Positions 13,639 to 20,647 of a stretch of DNA of 21,989 bases are shown here, in pieces. Origin of the DNA: CAZKTO01 sp964555685 (lineage in GTDB: Bacteria; Chloroflexota; Dehalococcoidia; SHYB01); the NCBI GenBank assembly GCA_964555685.1, contig CAZKTO010000053.1, forward strand, positions 1 through 21,989, read 5' to 3'. The notes below the pieces were generated by a model, which did not search any database, was not told the DNA's origin, and saw only the letters and a list, made by a program, of their open reading frames with translations. Made by a program: the position numbers and the translations under genes. The stretch's first letter is position 1. Each line of letters begins with the position of its first letter.

Positions 13639-15120
13639 ATGACGCAGACCCCCGCACCCCGCGCACACCCCACCGCCGATTCCGTCGTCTTCGAGCTTAC
13701 CCGCAGCCTCTGCCCCACCTGTGGCGGCTTGATCGATGCCGAGGTCTACTTCCAGGGCAACAAAGTCTTCATGCGGAAGCGCTGCCCCGACCACGGCCGC
13801 TTCGCGGCCCTCCTCTCATCGGACGCCGAGTCCTACGTCAGTTCGCTCAGGTACAACAAGCCCGGCGCGATCCCGCGGGAATACTTGACCAAAACGAAGG
13901 ACGGCTGTCCCTACGACTGCGGTCTCTGCCCCGAGCACAAGCAGCACGCCTGTCTTGGGCTCATCGAGATCAATACCGGTTGCAACCTTGCCTGCCCCAC
14001 CTGCTTCGCCGATGCAAGTCCCGGCTACAACCTCACGCTCGAGCAGGTCGAGCGCATGCTGGACACCTTCGTCCGCGCCGAGCACGAGCCCGAGGTCGTT
14101 CAGTTCAGCGGCGGCGAGCCCACCCTCCACCCGCAGCTCTTCGACATGCTCCGCATGGCCCGCGCCAAAGGCATTCGCCACGTCATGGTCAACACCAACG
14201 GGCTCCGCATCGCCCGTGACCCCGCCTGGGCCCATCGGCTCGCGGAGCTCAGGCCCATGGTCTACCTGCAGTTTGATGGCCTGGAAGACGAGGTCTACGT
14301 CAAGCTGCGCGGCCGCCCCCTGCTCCAAGAGAAGCTGACTGCTCTGGACCTGTTGGACGAGCTCGACCTCCCCACCATCCTCGTCGCCGCCGTCGAGCGG
14401 GGCGTCAACGAGCACCAGGTCGGCCCCCTCATCCAGTTCGCCCTCAAACGCCCCGCTGTCCGCGCCGTCAACTTCCAGCCCGTCACCCACACCGGCCGCC
14501 ACCTCCCCTTCGATCCCTCCGACCGCGTCACCGTCGCCGAGGTCCTCCTGCGGATCGAGGAGCAGACGGGCGGGCTCTTCACGCGAACCGACTTCGTCCC
14601 CGTCCCCTGCTGCCATCCTCACTGCCAGTCGGTCACCTATGCCTACGTGGACGGCGAGCAAGTCATCCCGCTCCCGCGCATCGTGAACGTCGAGGAATAC
14701 CTCGACTACATCACGAATCGCACGTGGCCCAACCCCTTCCCCGAGTCCGCCGCGCAGGTGCGGGAGGCCCTCGAAGGCCTGTGGTCCGCGACCGCCGTCC
14801 CTGGGACCGATGGCGTCGCCGAAAAGTTCGCCTGCGCCGCCTGCAACGTCGACCTTCCTCTTCCCCGCCACGACCTCACCAAGCACGTCTTCGCCGTCAG
14901 CGTCAAGGACTTCATGGACCGCTACACCTTCGACGTCAAGAAGGTCATGAAATGCTGCATCGCAATGGTGACGCCGGATGGCCGCCTGGTGCCCTTCTGC
15001 GCCTACAACAACGCCGGGTATCGGGAGCAGGTGCGCCGGGCCCTTGCCAGCGAAAGGACCCGGGTGGCGATCGAGCGAGGACGCAAGGCCCAGCCCGCGT
15101 TGAGGCGCCGAGGCCCATGA
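13639..15120 (+). CDS. radical SAM protein, MJ0619/tetraether-synthase (Tes) superfamily
   Basis: A 493-residue protein. The N-terminal knuckle has CPTC (residues 25-28) and a later CPDHG, a rubredoxin-like metal site. CPYDCGLCPEHKQHAC follows near residue 90, and the radical SAM cluster is C115-x3-C119-x2-C122 (TGCNLACPTCF), with FSGGEPTLHP as the SAM-binding motif. The C-terminal half has PCCHPHCQSVTYAY, CAAC and KCCIAMVTPDGRLVPFCAYN, which ligate extra iron-sulfur clusters in this family. The layout matches archaeal MJ0619 homologues, which include the tetraether lipid synthase Tes and enzymes alkylating other substrates. The ATG at 13639 has CAGGAA upstream; an earlier ATG at 13561 adds only a disordered tail. 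The stop overlaps the next start (ATGA). The actual substrate is unknown; lipid is one possibility given a PlsY-like neighbour. Confidence 0.88.
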   Translation: MTQTPAPRAHPTADSVVFELTRSLCPTCGGLIDAEVYFQGNKVFMRKRCPDHGRFAALLSSDAESYVSSLRYNKPGAIPREYLTKTKDGCPYDCGLCPEHKQHACLGLIEINTGCNLACPTCFADASPGYNLTLEQVERMLDTFVRAEHEPEVVQFSGGEPTLHPQLFDMLRMARAKGIRHVMVNTNGLRIARDPAWAHRLAELRPMVYLQFDGLEDEVYVKLRGRPLLQEKLTALDLLDELDLPTILVAAVERGVNEHQVGPLIQFALKRPAVRAVNFQPVTHTGRHLPFDPSDRVTVAEVLLRIEEQTGGLFTRTDFVPVPCCHPHCQSVTYAYVDGEQVIPLPRIVNVEEYLDYITNRTWPNPFPESAAQVREALEGLWSATAVPGTDGVAEKFACAACNVDLPLPRHDLTKHVFAVSVKDFMDRYTFDVKKVMKCCIAMVTPDGRLVPFCAYNNAGYREQVRRALASERTRVAIERGRKAQPALRRRGP

Positions 15121-15656
15121 TGTGGCCGTTCAGGGCGATACCGATCCAGCTGCGCCACGCCGAGGTCCATGTCCATGCCGACCGGCGCCTCGCCTTCCAG
15201 GTCCTGACCGCCTGGGGCGGCGCCGGGCCCGATGGCAAGCCCACCTCCCGCGTCATCGGCGAGCAGGACGGGCGTCTCCTCATCGAGTTCCGCACGCCCA
15301 TGAGCCTCTTCGGCCGCACGAAGGTCTTCCGCACCGTCGAGTGGGTGACCCTGACGCCGCCCGAGCGCATCGACTTCGAGGCCGCGGAGGGCCCTTTGTC
15401 AATTCTGCGCGACCGCTTCACCCTCGAAGACCGTGGCGGCTGCACTCGGTTCCGCTACGAGAGCACCATCGGCGTGCGGGGCTGGCTTGCCGGCTGGCTG
15501 ATCGGCAAGCTCTTCGTCCAGGCGATCATGGAGCGCTTCATGCGCCGCCACCTCGCCGAGCTCAAAGAGACCATCGAGGCGCGCGCCCGCCGCAGCAAGG
15601 TCTACCCCCAGGCGCCGTGCCGCGAAGCCATGGAGGGAGTTGATGTCCCAGCCTGA
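15117..15656 (+). CDS. SRPBCC (START-like) ligand-binding protein
   Basis: A 179-residue cytoplasmic protein with the helix-grip pattern of SRPBCC proteins: an opening strand HAEVHVHADRRLAFQVLTA, strands with GRLLIEFRT and VEWVTLTPPERIDFEAAEG, then TLEDRGGCTRFRYESTIGV and a long C-terminal helix. The family binds hydrophobic ligands such as lipids or polyketides in a central cavity. It starts at the first ATG of ATGATG, overlapping the radical SAM stop, so translation is coupled. In turn its 3' end overlaps the methyltransferase gene. It may present or carry the hydrophobic substrate of the neighbouring enzymes (inference). Confidence 0.8.
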   Translation: MMWPFRAIPIQLRHAEVHVHADRRLAFQVLTAWGGAGPDGKPTSRVIGEQDGRLLIEFRTPMSLFGRTKVFRTVEWVTLTPPERIDFEAAEGPLSILRDRFTLEDRGGCTRFRYESTIGVRGWLAGWLIGKLFVQAIMERFMRRHLAELKETIEARARRSKVYPQAPCREAMEGVDVPA

Positions 15657-16437
15657 CGCCGGCCTCGCCGGGTGCTGCTCCGCCGTCTACTCCCACCCCG
15701 CCGCCCGATGGCTTCTGGGCGAGTCCTTCCACCCCGGCGGTCTCGCCCTCACCGAGCGCCTGGCGCGCACCCTGGAACTGAGCCCCGGCCTCAGCGTGCT
15801 TGACGCCGGCTGTGGCCGTGGGACCAGCGCTGTCCACCTCGCCAAGCTCTTCGGCTGCCGGGTCACGGGCATCTCCCTCGATCGTGACGGCATCGAGGCT
15901 GCCCGGGCAAAGGCGGACCGCGCAGGCGTCGCCCACCTCACCAGCTTCGCTGAAGGCGATCTCCAGCGCGTAGACCTGGGCTCCTCGGCCTTCGACGCCG
16001 CCATCATGGAGTGCGTCCTCTCCACGATCTCCGAGAAGCCCGCCGCCCTGGCCCGGATCGCCGAGGTCCTCAAACCCGGCGGCCGGCTTGGACTCACGGA
16101 CGTCACCGTCAGCGGCCCCATGCCAGACGGTCTCCATGGCGTCCTCGCCGTCGTTGGCTGCCTCGGCGATGCGCGACCCCTCGCGGGCTACGAAGACCTG
16201 GTCTCGTCCGCCGGGCTCGAGGTCGAGGAGCGCCAGGACCTGCCCGAGACCGCCGCAGGCTTCCTCCGCGAGATCAAGGGCAAGCTCTTCGTGGCCGAGA
16301 TCGCCACCAAGGTGGGCAAGTTGGCCGTCGATCCCTCGCTCATCGACGCCGCCAAGCGCCTCCTCGCCGAAGCCCAGCGCCTCGTCGACACAGGCGCCCT
16401 TGGGTACGGCCTCATCATCGCTCGCAGGGGGGCCTGA
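15643..16437 (+). CDS. class I SAM-dependent methyltransferase
   Basis: A 264-residue cytoplasmic enzyme with a clear Rossmann SAM-binding motif VLDAGCGRGTSAVHLA, the acidic second strand GISLDRDGIEAA, GDLQRVD and the VLKPGGRLGLTDV strand. The N-terminal region (GCCSAVYSHPAARWLLGES, then HPGGLALTERLA) is Cys- and His-containing and resembles small-molecule methyltransferases found next to radical SAM genes. ATG at 15643 follows GGAGGGAG; the in-frame TTG just before it is less likely. It overlaps the SRPBCC gene by 14 bases and its TGA is one base before the Crp gene start. Substrate is unknown, probably the product or precursor of the radical SAM enzyme. Confidence 0.88.
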   Translation: MSQPDAGLAGCCSAVYSHPAARWLLGESFHPGGLALTERLARTLELSPGLSVLDAGCGRGTSAVHLAKLFGCRVTGISLDRDGIEAARAKADRAGVAHLTSFAEGDLQRVDLGSSAFDAAIMECVLSTISEKPAALARIAEVLKPGGRLGLTDVTVSGPMPDGLHGVLAVVGCLGDARPLAGYEDLVSSAGLEVEERQDLPETAAGFLREIKGKLFVAEIATKVGKLAVDPSLIDAAKRLLAEAQRLVDTGALGYGLIIARRGA

Positions 16438-16438
16438 G

Positions 16439-17143
16439 TTGAGAAGCCTGTTCCGACGCAGCGGACAACACAGGGCTCGCCGACCGGTTACTGACTACCT
16501 CCGCCAGGTCGACCTCTTCAAAGACATGCCCACGGACCAACTCGAGGTTTTGTTCAAGGGCGTCATGCTCCGCGAGTGCACCCCGGGCACAGTCTTCTTC
16601 ACCCCGGATGACCCCGGCGAGCGTCTCTTCGCCCTCAAAGAGGGCCACGTGGAGCTCTACCGCCTGACGCCTGACGGCAAGCGCTTGGTCACAAGGCACA
16701 TCGGTCCTGGAACCGTCTTCGGCGAGATGGGCCTCCTCGGCCAGTCCATGCAGGGCTGCTTCGCCGAGGCCTCCGAAAGCAGCCTCGTGTGCGTCGCCAC
16801 CCGAGACGACGTCCTGCGGGTCATCCGCGAGCGGACGGACGTCGTCCTCCGGCTGCTGGAAGCCCTCGGCAACCGCATCCGCCTCTTGGAAGAGCAGCTC
16901 GAGCAGGCAGCGTTCAGCCCCGTCAGGGTCCGGCTCGCTTCGTTCCTCTTGGCTAACGCCGACCCCGCTACGGGCGTCTTCGCCGGCCACACCCAGGCCG
17001 ATATCGGGGATTCCATTGGGGCTATGCGCCAGACCGTCTCCGAAGCCCTGAGCGAGATGCAGCGCGAGGGCCTCATCCAGGTCGACCACAGGAGCATCCG
17101 CATCATCAACCGGGAGGCACTCGAGGCTGGCGCGCAGGAGTAG
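16439..17143 (+). CDS. Crp/Fnr family transcription regulator
   Basis: A 234-residue regulator. Residues about 20-130 form a cyclic-nucleotide-binding-type beta barrel (GTVFFTPDDPGERLFALKEG, GPGTVFGEMGLLG), followed by a long dimer helix and a winged helix-turn-helix (QADIGDSIGAMRQTVSEALSEM). The Arg-Ser pair that binds cAMP phosphate in Crp is absent (QSMQGC instead), so cAMP is unlikely. No N-terminal cysteine cluster of Fnr type is present. The recognition helix carries RQTVS rather than the RETVGR of Crp. The TTG at 16439 directly follows the methyltransferase stop and a GGGGGG ribosome-like site. It may bind the TGTCA-N6-TGACA palindrome upstream of the cluster. Confidence 0.88.
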   Translation: MRSLFRRSGQHRARRPVTDYLRQVDLFKDMPTDQLEVLFKGVMLRECTPGTVFFTPDDPGERLFALKEGHVELYRLTPDGKRLVTRHIGPGTVFGEMGLLGQSMQGCFAEASESSLVCVATRDDVLRVIRERTDVVLRLLEALGNRIRLLEEQLEQAAFSPVRVRLASFLLANADPATGVFAGHTQADIGDSIGAMRQTVSEALSEMQREGLIQVDHRSIRIINREALEAGAQE

Positions 17144-17335
17144 CGCACCACGCAGTGCTCGTTGACGCCGCCGGTCTCCGTAGGGGGCGATGCCGGCAAG
17201 CCGATAACCACGGGCGTGCGCGGCGTGGAGCATTGGGGGCAAGGCCGCCACGCCAGTCCCGGCTCGCTCGGAAGATACCGCGGCGGCGCGAACCCATAAG
17301 GCAAACTCCGCGGCGGGTCGCGAAGGATTGAGCCC
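17144..17335. other. intergenic region before the PlsY-like gene
   Basis: The 192 bases hold no convincing plus-strand gene, promoter pair or terminator. A minus-strand frame reads WRPCPQCSTPRTPVVIGL and CVVRYSC and is open into the regulator gene. It looks slightly gene-like but has no supported start and no sensible end. Confidence 0.35.
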
Positions 17336-17833
17336 ATGGGCATAGCCGGAGCGGTCCCGTTGATGGCGGTATCCGCCTACCTGATCGGCTCGATACCCAC
17401 GGCGTACCGCGTAGTCCGTTTACGGCGCAACAGGGACATCCGAGCTCTTGGCTCAGGCAACGTCGGTGCTCTGAACACGTACCGCGCCTCCGGGCTCGCA
17501 TGGGCCGTCTTCGTATTGCTCGCGGATACGGCGAAGGGCGCGGCGGCGATCGGGTCTGCGCGGCTCGTTGCGCCGGGAGAGGCGGCACAGTTCGCAGCCG
17601 CCGCCATCGCCGTGGCCGTCGCTGCGATCGGGCGGAACGCAGTCGGCGGGATCGTCGCGGGTTTCGTCCTGCTAGACGCCCTCGTCTATGTCACCGGACA
17701 GGACGCGTATACTGTGGCGCTGTGTCTGCTGCTCACCGCCATCGTTGGCGCGACCTATGCCGTGGGACAGCGCGCGTTGATTGCGCAGGCGATCAGCTCA
17801 CACCGGTGGCTTGATCTGTTGAGGACCGAATAG
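17336..17833 (+). CDS. PlsY-like membrane protein lacking catalytic motifs
   Basis: A 165-residue membrane protein whose N-terminal third matches PlsY, the acyl-phosphate:glycerol-3-phosphate acyltransferase (YLIGSIPTAY, DIRALGSGNVGALNTYR, LADTAKGAAA). The later part does not. The family's GHNWPVFLxFKGGKG motif is replaced by AIGRNAVGGIVAGF, and the final conserved His-Asn-Ile region is absent. Length is also shorter than the usual 190-220. It may be a PlsY paralogue that binds but does not catalyse in the usual way, or a decaying copy. The ATG has AAGGA upstream. It follows the radical SAM cluster by 192 bases on the same strand and converges with a small minus-strand ORF. Confidence 0.75.
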   Translation: MGIAGAVPLMAVSAYLIGSIPTAYRVVRLRRNRDIRALGSGNVGALNTYRASGLAWAVFVLLADTAKGAAAIGSARLVAPGEAAQFAAAAIAVAVAAIGRNAVGGIVAGFVLLDALVYVTGQDAYTVALCLLLTAIVGATYAVGQRALIAQAISSHRWLDLLRTE

Positions 17834-18034
17834 CGCGAGGCCGGCCGAATCGCTCCATGTCACTTCTGGTGGTTGGGGAAACCCGCATTCTCGGCAGAAG
17901 CCATTGATGATCTCCATCGCATCAATCGCGGGTGCAGCCGGTCTTGACCGAGCGTAGGCCAGGGCCTGTGTAATGAGATGGTGGGTAATCTCAATCTTTT
18001 TGACGATCGCTTGTTGAACTTGCGCTTCTCTCAT
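17798..18034 (-). CDS. 78-residue protein of unknown function
   Basis: A small ORF with gene-like composition: an amphipathic N-terminal helix (AQVQQAIVKKIEITHHLI), then a region with CRECG. Its ATG overlaps the stop of the next ORF upstream (ATGA), suggesting coupled translation. It has no ribosome site of its own and its 3' end overlaps the PlsY-like gene by 36 bases in convergent orientation. I recognise no family. It may belong to the mobile-looking region to the right. Confidence 0.45.
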   Translation of the reverse strand: MREAQVQQAIVKKIEITHHLITQALAYARSRPAAPAIDAMEIINGFCRECGFPQPPEVTWSDSAGLALFGPQQIKPPV

Positions 18035-18216
18035 GGATAGTGGGCTTCATCGAGAGTACCTTTGATGATGCCGGCCGCTCCGCTTGTAATATCCGCCGGA
18101 AGGGAGTCCTTTGGGAGCGCCTCCGGGTCGCCGATTCCTGACCTGAGGCCCGTGCTGGCCCTTTTGGTGCTCCTCCGACCCCGCTCCTGAGTCCGTCTAT
18201 ACGCCGCCCTATACAA
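18031..18216 (-). CDS. 61-residue protein of unknown function
   Basis: A small ORF starting at TTG with no visible ribosome site. The N-terminal half is very basic (RAAYRRTQERGRRSTKR) and the C-terminal half is ordinary (ALPKDSLPADITSGAAGI). It ends in a four-base ATGA overlap with the following ORF, which is the main reason to take it seriously. No family recognised. It could be a nucleic-acid-binding peptide, or noncoding. Confidence 0.33.
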   Translation of the reverse strand: MYRAAYRRTQERGRRSTKRASTGLRSGIGDPEALPKDSLPADITSGAAGIIKGTLDEAHYP

Positions 18217-18297
18217 TACACGACTCTGCGATCATTCTACGGCGTGGCGCAACCCACCCCCCCGGTGCCCGGTCTCCCCTCAGTCGGTCCAACGCCC

Positions 18298-18395
18298 GTT
18301 CAACCCAGGCGTTCAATTGAACAGCGTTGAACGGCCCCCTGTTCAACCCACTTCAAGTGTTGAACAGCGTTGAACCCCCGGCCAACGGCGTTGAC
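18298..18395. repeat. cluster of GTTCAAC/GTTGAAC repeats
   Basis: Five exact copies of the seven-base motif occur, in both orientations, at 18298, 18326, 18341, 18359 and 18369. There is a perfect palindrome GTTCAATTGAAC at 18311-18322 and a partial copy GTTGAC at 18390, which overlaps the -35 box of the next promoter. A 16-base direct repeat TTGAACAGCGTTGAAC occurs at 18317-18332 and 18360-18375. The layout suits a multi-site operator or iteron array for a DNA-binding protein. Confidence 0.85.
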
Positions 18396-18418
18396 AACCC
18401 AGGGCTTCCGCCTACACT
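18391..18418 (+). promoter_or_regulatory. sigma70-type promoter
   Basis: A perfect -35 TTGACA (18391-18396), a 16-base spacer and -10 TACACT (18413-18418). Transcription would start near 18425, giving a leader of under 20 bases that still contains AGGAGGT. The last repeat of the GTTGAAC cluster overlaps the -35, so a bound protein should repress. Confidence 0.65.
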
Positions 18419-18442
18419 GTGCCGCCACACAGGAGGTGCGGC

Positions 18443-19561
18443 ATGACAACCGAAAGACAAGGCGGGAATGGACTGGGCAAGGCCATGGCGTGGGGGCTTG
18501 GGCTCTGGGCGGGGGCACGCTTCATTGAGGGGGTGACAGGCCGCTCCATTTGGGACCTCCTGGCAGAGCTCGGGGAGGAGGCGGCGGCACAGAAACGTGA
18601 ACGGCAGCGGCAAGAGCGGGTCCGCACAATCCTTGAAGGGCAAGCCCCCCTCCTGGAACTGCCCGCGGGCCTTTCCGAGCGCATCCTCAGTCCGTCGACG
18701 CCGCCAGCCGCGCCGTCCAGCAGGCCGGTACCGGGAGAGGTTCGCCAGCCTCCCGCGGCCCTGGTGGCCCCCACCACTAAGCCCGACGCTGCGTGGCGGC
18801 AGAGGATCATCGATCCCTCGGTGGTCCTGATCCTCGGCAAGCGGGGGAGCGGGAAGTCGGCATTGGGCTATCGGCTCTTGGAACTGTTCCGTTATGGGCC
18901 GCGCCCCTATGTCGTCGGGGTGCCAGCCTCGGCCCGTTCCCTGCTGCCCGACTGGATCGGCATCGCCCCCAGTCTCGAAGAGGTCCCGCGCAACGCCATG
19001 GCCCTCGTGGACGAGGCGTACCTGGCCTACCACGCCAGGGGCAGCATGCTCCGGGAGAGCCGGGCCATGTCCCAGATGCTCAACCTCTCCCGGCAGCGGG
19101 AGCAGACCCTGGTCTTCGTCAGCCAGGAGGCGCGGCAGGTAGACCGGAACATCGCCAGCTCGGCCAACGTGGTGGTATTCAAAGACTTGGGGATGCTACA
19201 GCTGGAGTTCGATCGACCCGAGTTGGCCAAGCTAGCAAGCCAGGCCCAGGCCGCCCTCGATGGGGTGACGGGAGACAAACGCCGGAGGTCCTTCGTCTAT
19301 GCGCCGGACACCGACTTCTGCGGCCTGATGGAGAACCAGCTGCCATCCTTCTGGAAGCCCAGCCTGAGCAAGCTCTTCGCCTCGGAAGGGGCGCCGGCGG
19401 CCCACCGGCCCTCGAAGCAGCCGACACCTCAGGAGAAGGCGGCCAGGGCCAAGGCCATGCGGCAGCAGGGAGCATCATTGAAAACCATCGCCGATGCCTT
19501 GGGCGTCGCCAGGGGCACGGTGGTCAATTACCTGCAGGGGTATCCCTACCGGCCCCGATAG
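18443..19561 (+). CDS. P-loop ATPase fused to a helix-turn-helix
   Basis: A 372-residue protein. The N-terminus has a short hydrophobic or amphipathic stretch (KAMAWGLGLWAGARFIEG) and a charged coil (EEAAAQKRERQRQERVRTI). The ATPase core has Walker A LGKRGSGKS (about residue 131), Walker B AMALVDEAY and a sensor-like strand QTLVFVSQEARQVDR. This order recalls FtsK/HerA or Zot-type packaging and transfer ATPases, though I cannot fix the family. The C-terminus has a helix-turn-helix (GASLKTIADALGVARGTVVNYL). ATG at 18443 has AGGAGGT five bases upstream and a strong promoter. Its 3' end overlaps the convergent next gene by 38 bases. It may bind the repeat cluster at its own promoter (inference). 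Confidence 0.78.
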   Translation: MTTERQGGNGLGKAMAWGLGLWAGARFIEGVTGRSIWDLLAELGEEAAAQKRERQRQERVRTILEGQAPLLELPAGLSERILSPSTPPAAPSSRPVPGEVRQPPAALVAPTTKPDAAWRQRIIDPSVVLILGKRGSGKSALGYRLLELFRYGPRPYVVGVPASARSLLPDWIGIAPSLEEVPRNAMALVDEAYLAYHARGSMLRESRAMSQMLNLSRQREQTLVFVSQEARQVDRNIASSANVVVFKDLGMLQLEFDRPELAKLASQAQAALDGVTGDKRRRSFVYAPDTDFCGLMENQLPSFWKPSLSKLFASEGAPAAHRPSKQPTPQEKAARAKAMRQQGASLKTIADALGVARGTVVNYLQGYPYRPR

Positions 19562-20579
19562 TCAAGGCCTTACAGCCGTCGCACAGACTTCCCGAAGGGA
19601 AGGCCTCCATGGCCTGGACTCTCTCTAACTCGGGCTTCAGGGCCTGAGTGCGCTCTTCCGCCCGCCGGTAGGTCTCCGCTGCAGCCCGCGTTTCCGGGTG
19701 TCCCACCCATCCAGTCTCCGCTCTGTACAAGAAGTTCTTGGCTCGCTCGATCTGGGCGTGGTCTTCAGCACTGATGGCAGGCCGCCCTTCAAGGTCGATC
19801 ACCTTCGGTCCTGACCATGTGAAGGACTCGGAACCATGGGGGGCCGAACGCACTCCCAAGGCCAGAGAAAGTGTCCGGTCATAGATGCTGAACGCGTAGA
19901 ACATGCTAACCGCGGGCTTCGGGGTGCCGCCCAAGCCTATCTCGGGTATCACCGGAAGCCCGAGTCCCCCGCGAGATGCCGGACGTTCAATGCTCCGGGT
20001 GACCTCCTTGAGCAGCGCCATCCGGGTGGCCATGTCCCTTGCCACAGCCTGCTTCCAGACGCGAAGGGTGCCCCATAGGGGAGCATCAGGGAGATGCTGC
20101 CGCAGAAGGGTCCACTCCTGACGTTTCTCTACGTCCGTGTGGACGGTCAGGCGCCCAGGTGTATCGCGGCAGATGAAACCTTTGGCCATGGGCCAACAGG
20201 GATCGGCTGGCCGAGAGTGCCACAAGGCCAGGTCGTAGTTGTGAAGCGGGAATGCCTCGACACCGCGCAGGTCCTCCAGACAAGTCAGCAGAGCCTGCCG
20301 GTGCTCCTCCATACGGAGCTGGCGCTCTCTTTCGGCCTCCCAGCGTTTCACCTCCAGCCTCGCGACCTCTCCTATCTGCTCCTGCGTGTGCTTCGAAAGG
20401 CTTGAGCGAACCTTCCCAAAGGGGTACTTGCGAGCCCAGCGGGCCACGGTCTTGGGGTGCAGTTTCTCGTAGTCGTACCTTCCCCTGAGGATGTCGGCCA
20501 CGTCCTTCGGGTCGGTTCCCTTTTTCACCAGGGCCACGGCCTCGTCAATGACTTTGTCGGTGTAGCGTCCTCTGTTCAT
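19524..20579 (-). CDS. helix-turn-helix protein of unknown function
   Basis: A 351-residue protein. The first 60 residues look like a helix-turn-helix (TDKVIDEAVALVKKGTDP, then HPKTVARWARKYPFG), as in transposase-like or small-terminase DNA-binding domains. A charged coil follows (LEVKRWEAERERQLRMEEHR), then a long region I do not recognise, with WHSRPADPCWP and MFYAFSIYDRTLSLALGV. A CDGC pair lies near the C-terminus. The ATG at 20579 with GGAG eleven bases upstream is preferred; the frame extends to 20630. It converges on the ATPase gene with a 38-base overlap and diverges from the Mom-like gene. Probably a mobile-element DNA-binding protein. Confidence 0.7.
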   Translation of the reverse strand: MNRGRYTDKVIDEAVALVKKGTDPKDVADILRGRYDYEKLHPKTVARWARKYPFGKVRSSLSKHTQEQIGEVARLEVKRWEAERERQLRMEEHRQALLTCLEDLRGVEAFPLHNYDLALWHSRPADPCWPMAKGFICRDTPGRLTVHTDVEKRQEWTLLRQHLPDAPLWGTLRVWKQAVARDMATRMALLKEVTRSIERPASRGGLGLPVIPEIGLGGTPKPAVSMFYAFSIYDRTLSLALGVRSAPHGSESFTWSGPKVIDLEGRPAISAEDHAQIERAKNFLYRAETGWVGHPETRAAAETYRRAEERTQALKPELERVQAMEAFPSGSLCDGCKALTIGAGRDTPAGN

Positions 20580-20647
20580 TTGCCCCGACTCTCCAGGACA
20601 AGAAATCGGCTCCGTTTTGTCCAAAGGCACTCTCTACTATACGAGGA

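Noticed and set aside
13816..14886. 356-residue minus-strand ORF
   Set aside because: It lies fully inside the radical SAM gene on the other strand; the sense frame has all family motifs.
16439..17143. Identification of the regulator as CooA (CO sensor)
   Set aside because: The recognition helix is CooA-like, but I do not see the heme-ligand residues expected for CooA, so only Crp/Fnr family is claimed.
17106..17343. Minus-strand Cys-containing frame (WRPCPQC, CVVRYSC)
   Set aside because: It has a slightly gene-like look, but no supported start and it runs on antisense through the regulator gene.
18298..18395. CRISPR array
   Set aside because: Motif copies are seven bases, irregularly spaced and in both orientations; this suits operator or iteron sites, not CRISPR.
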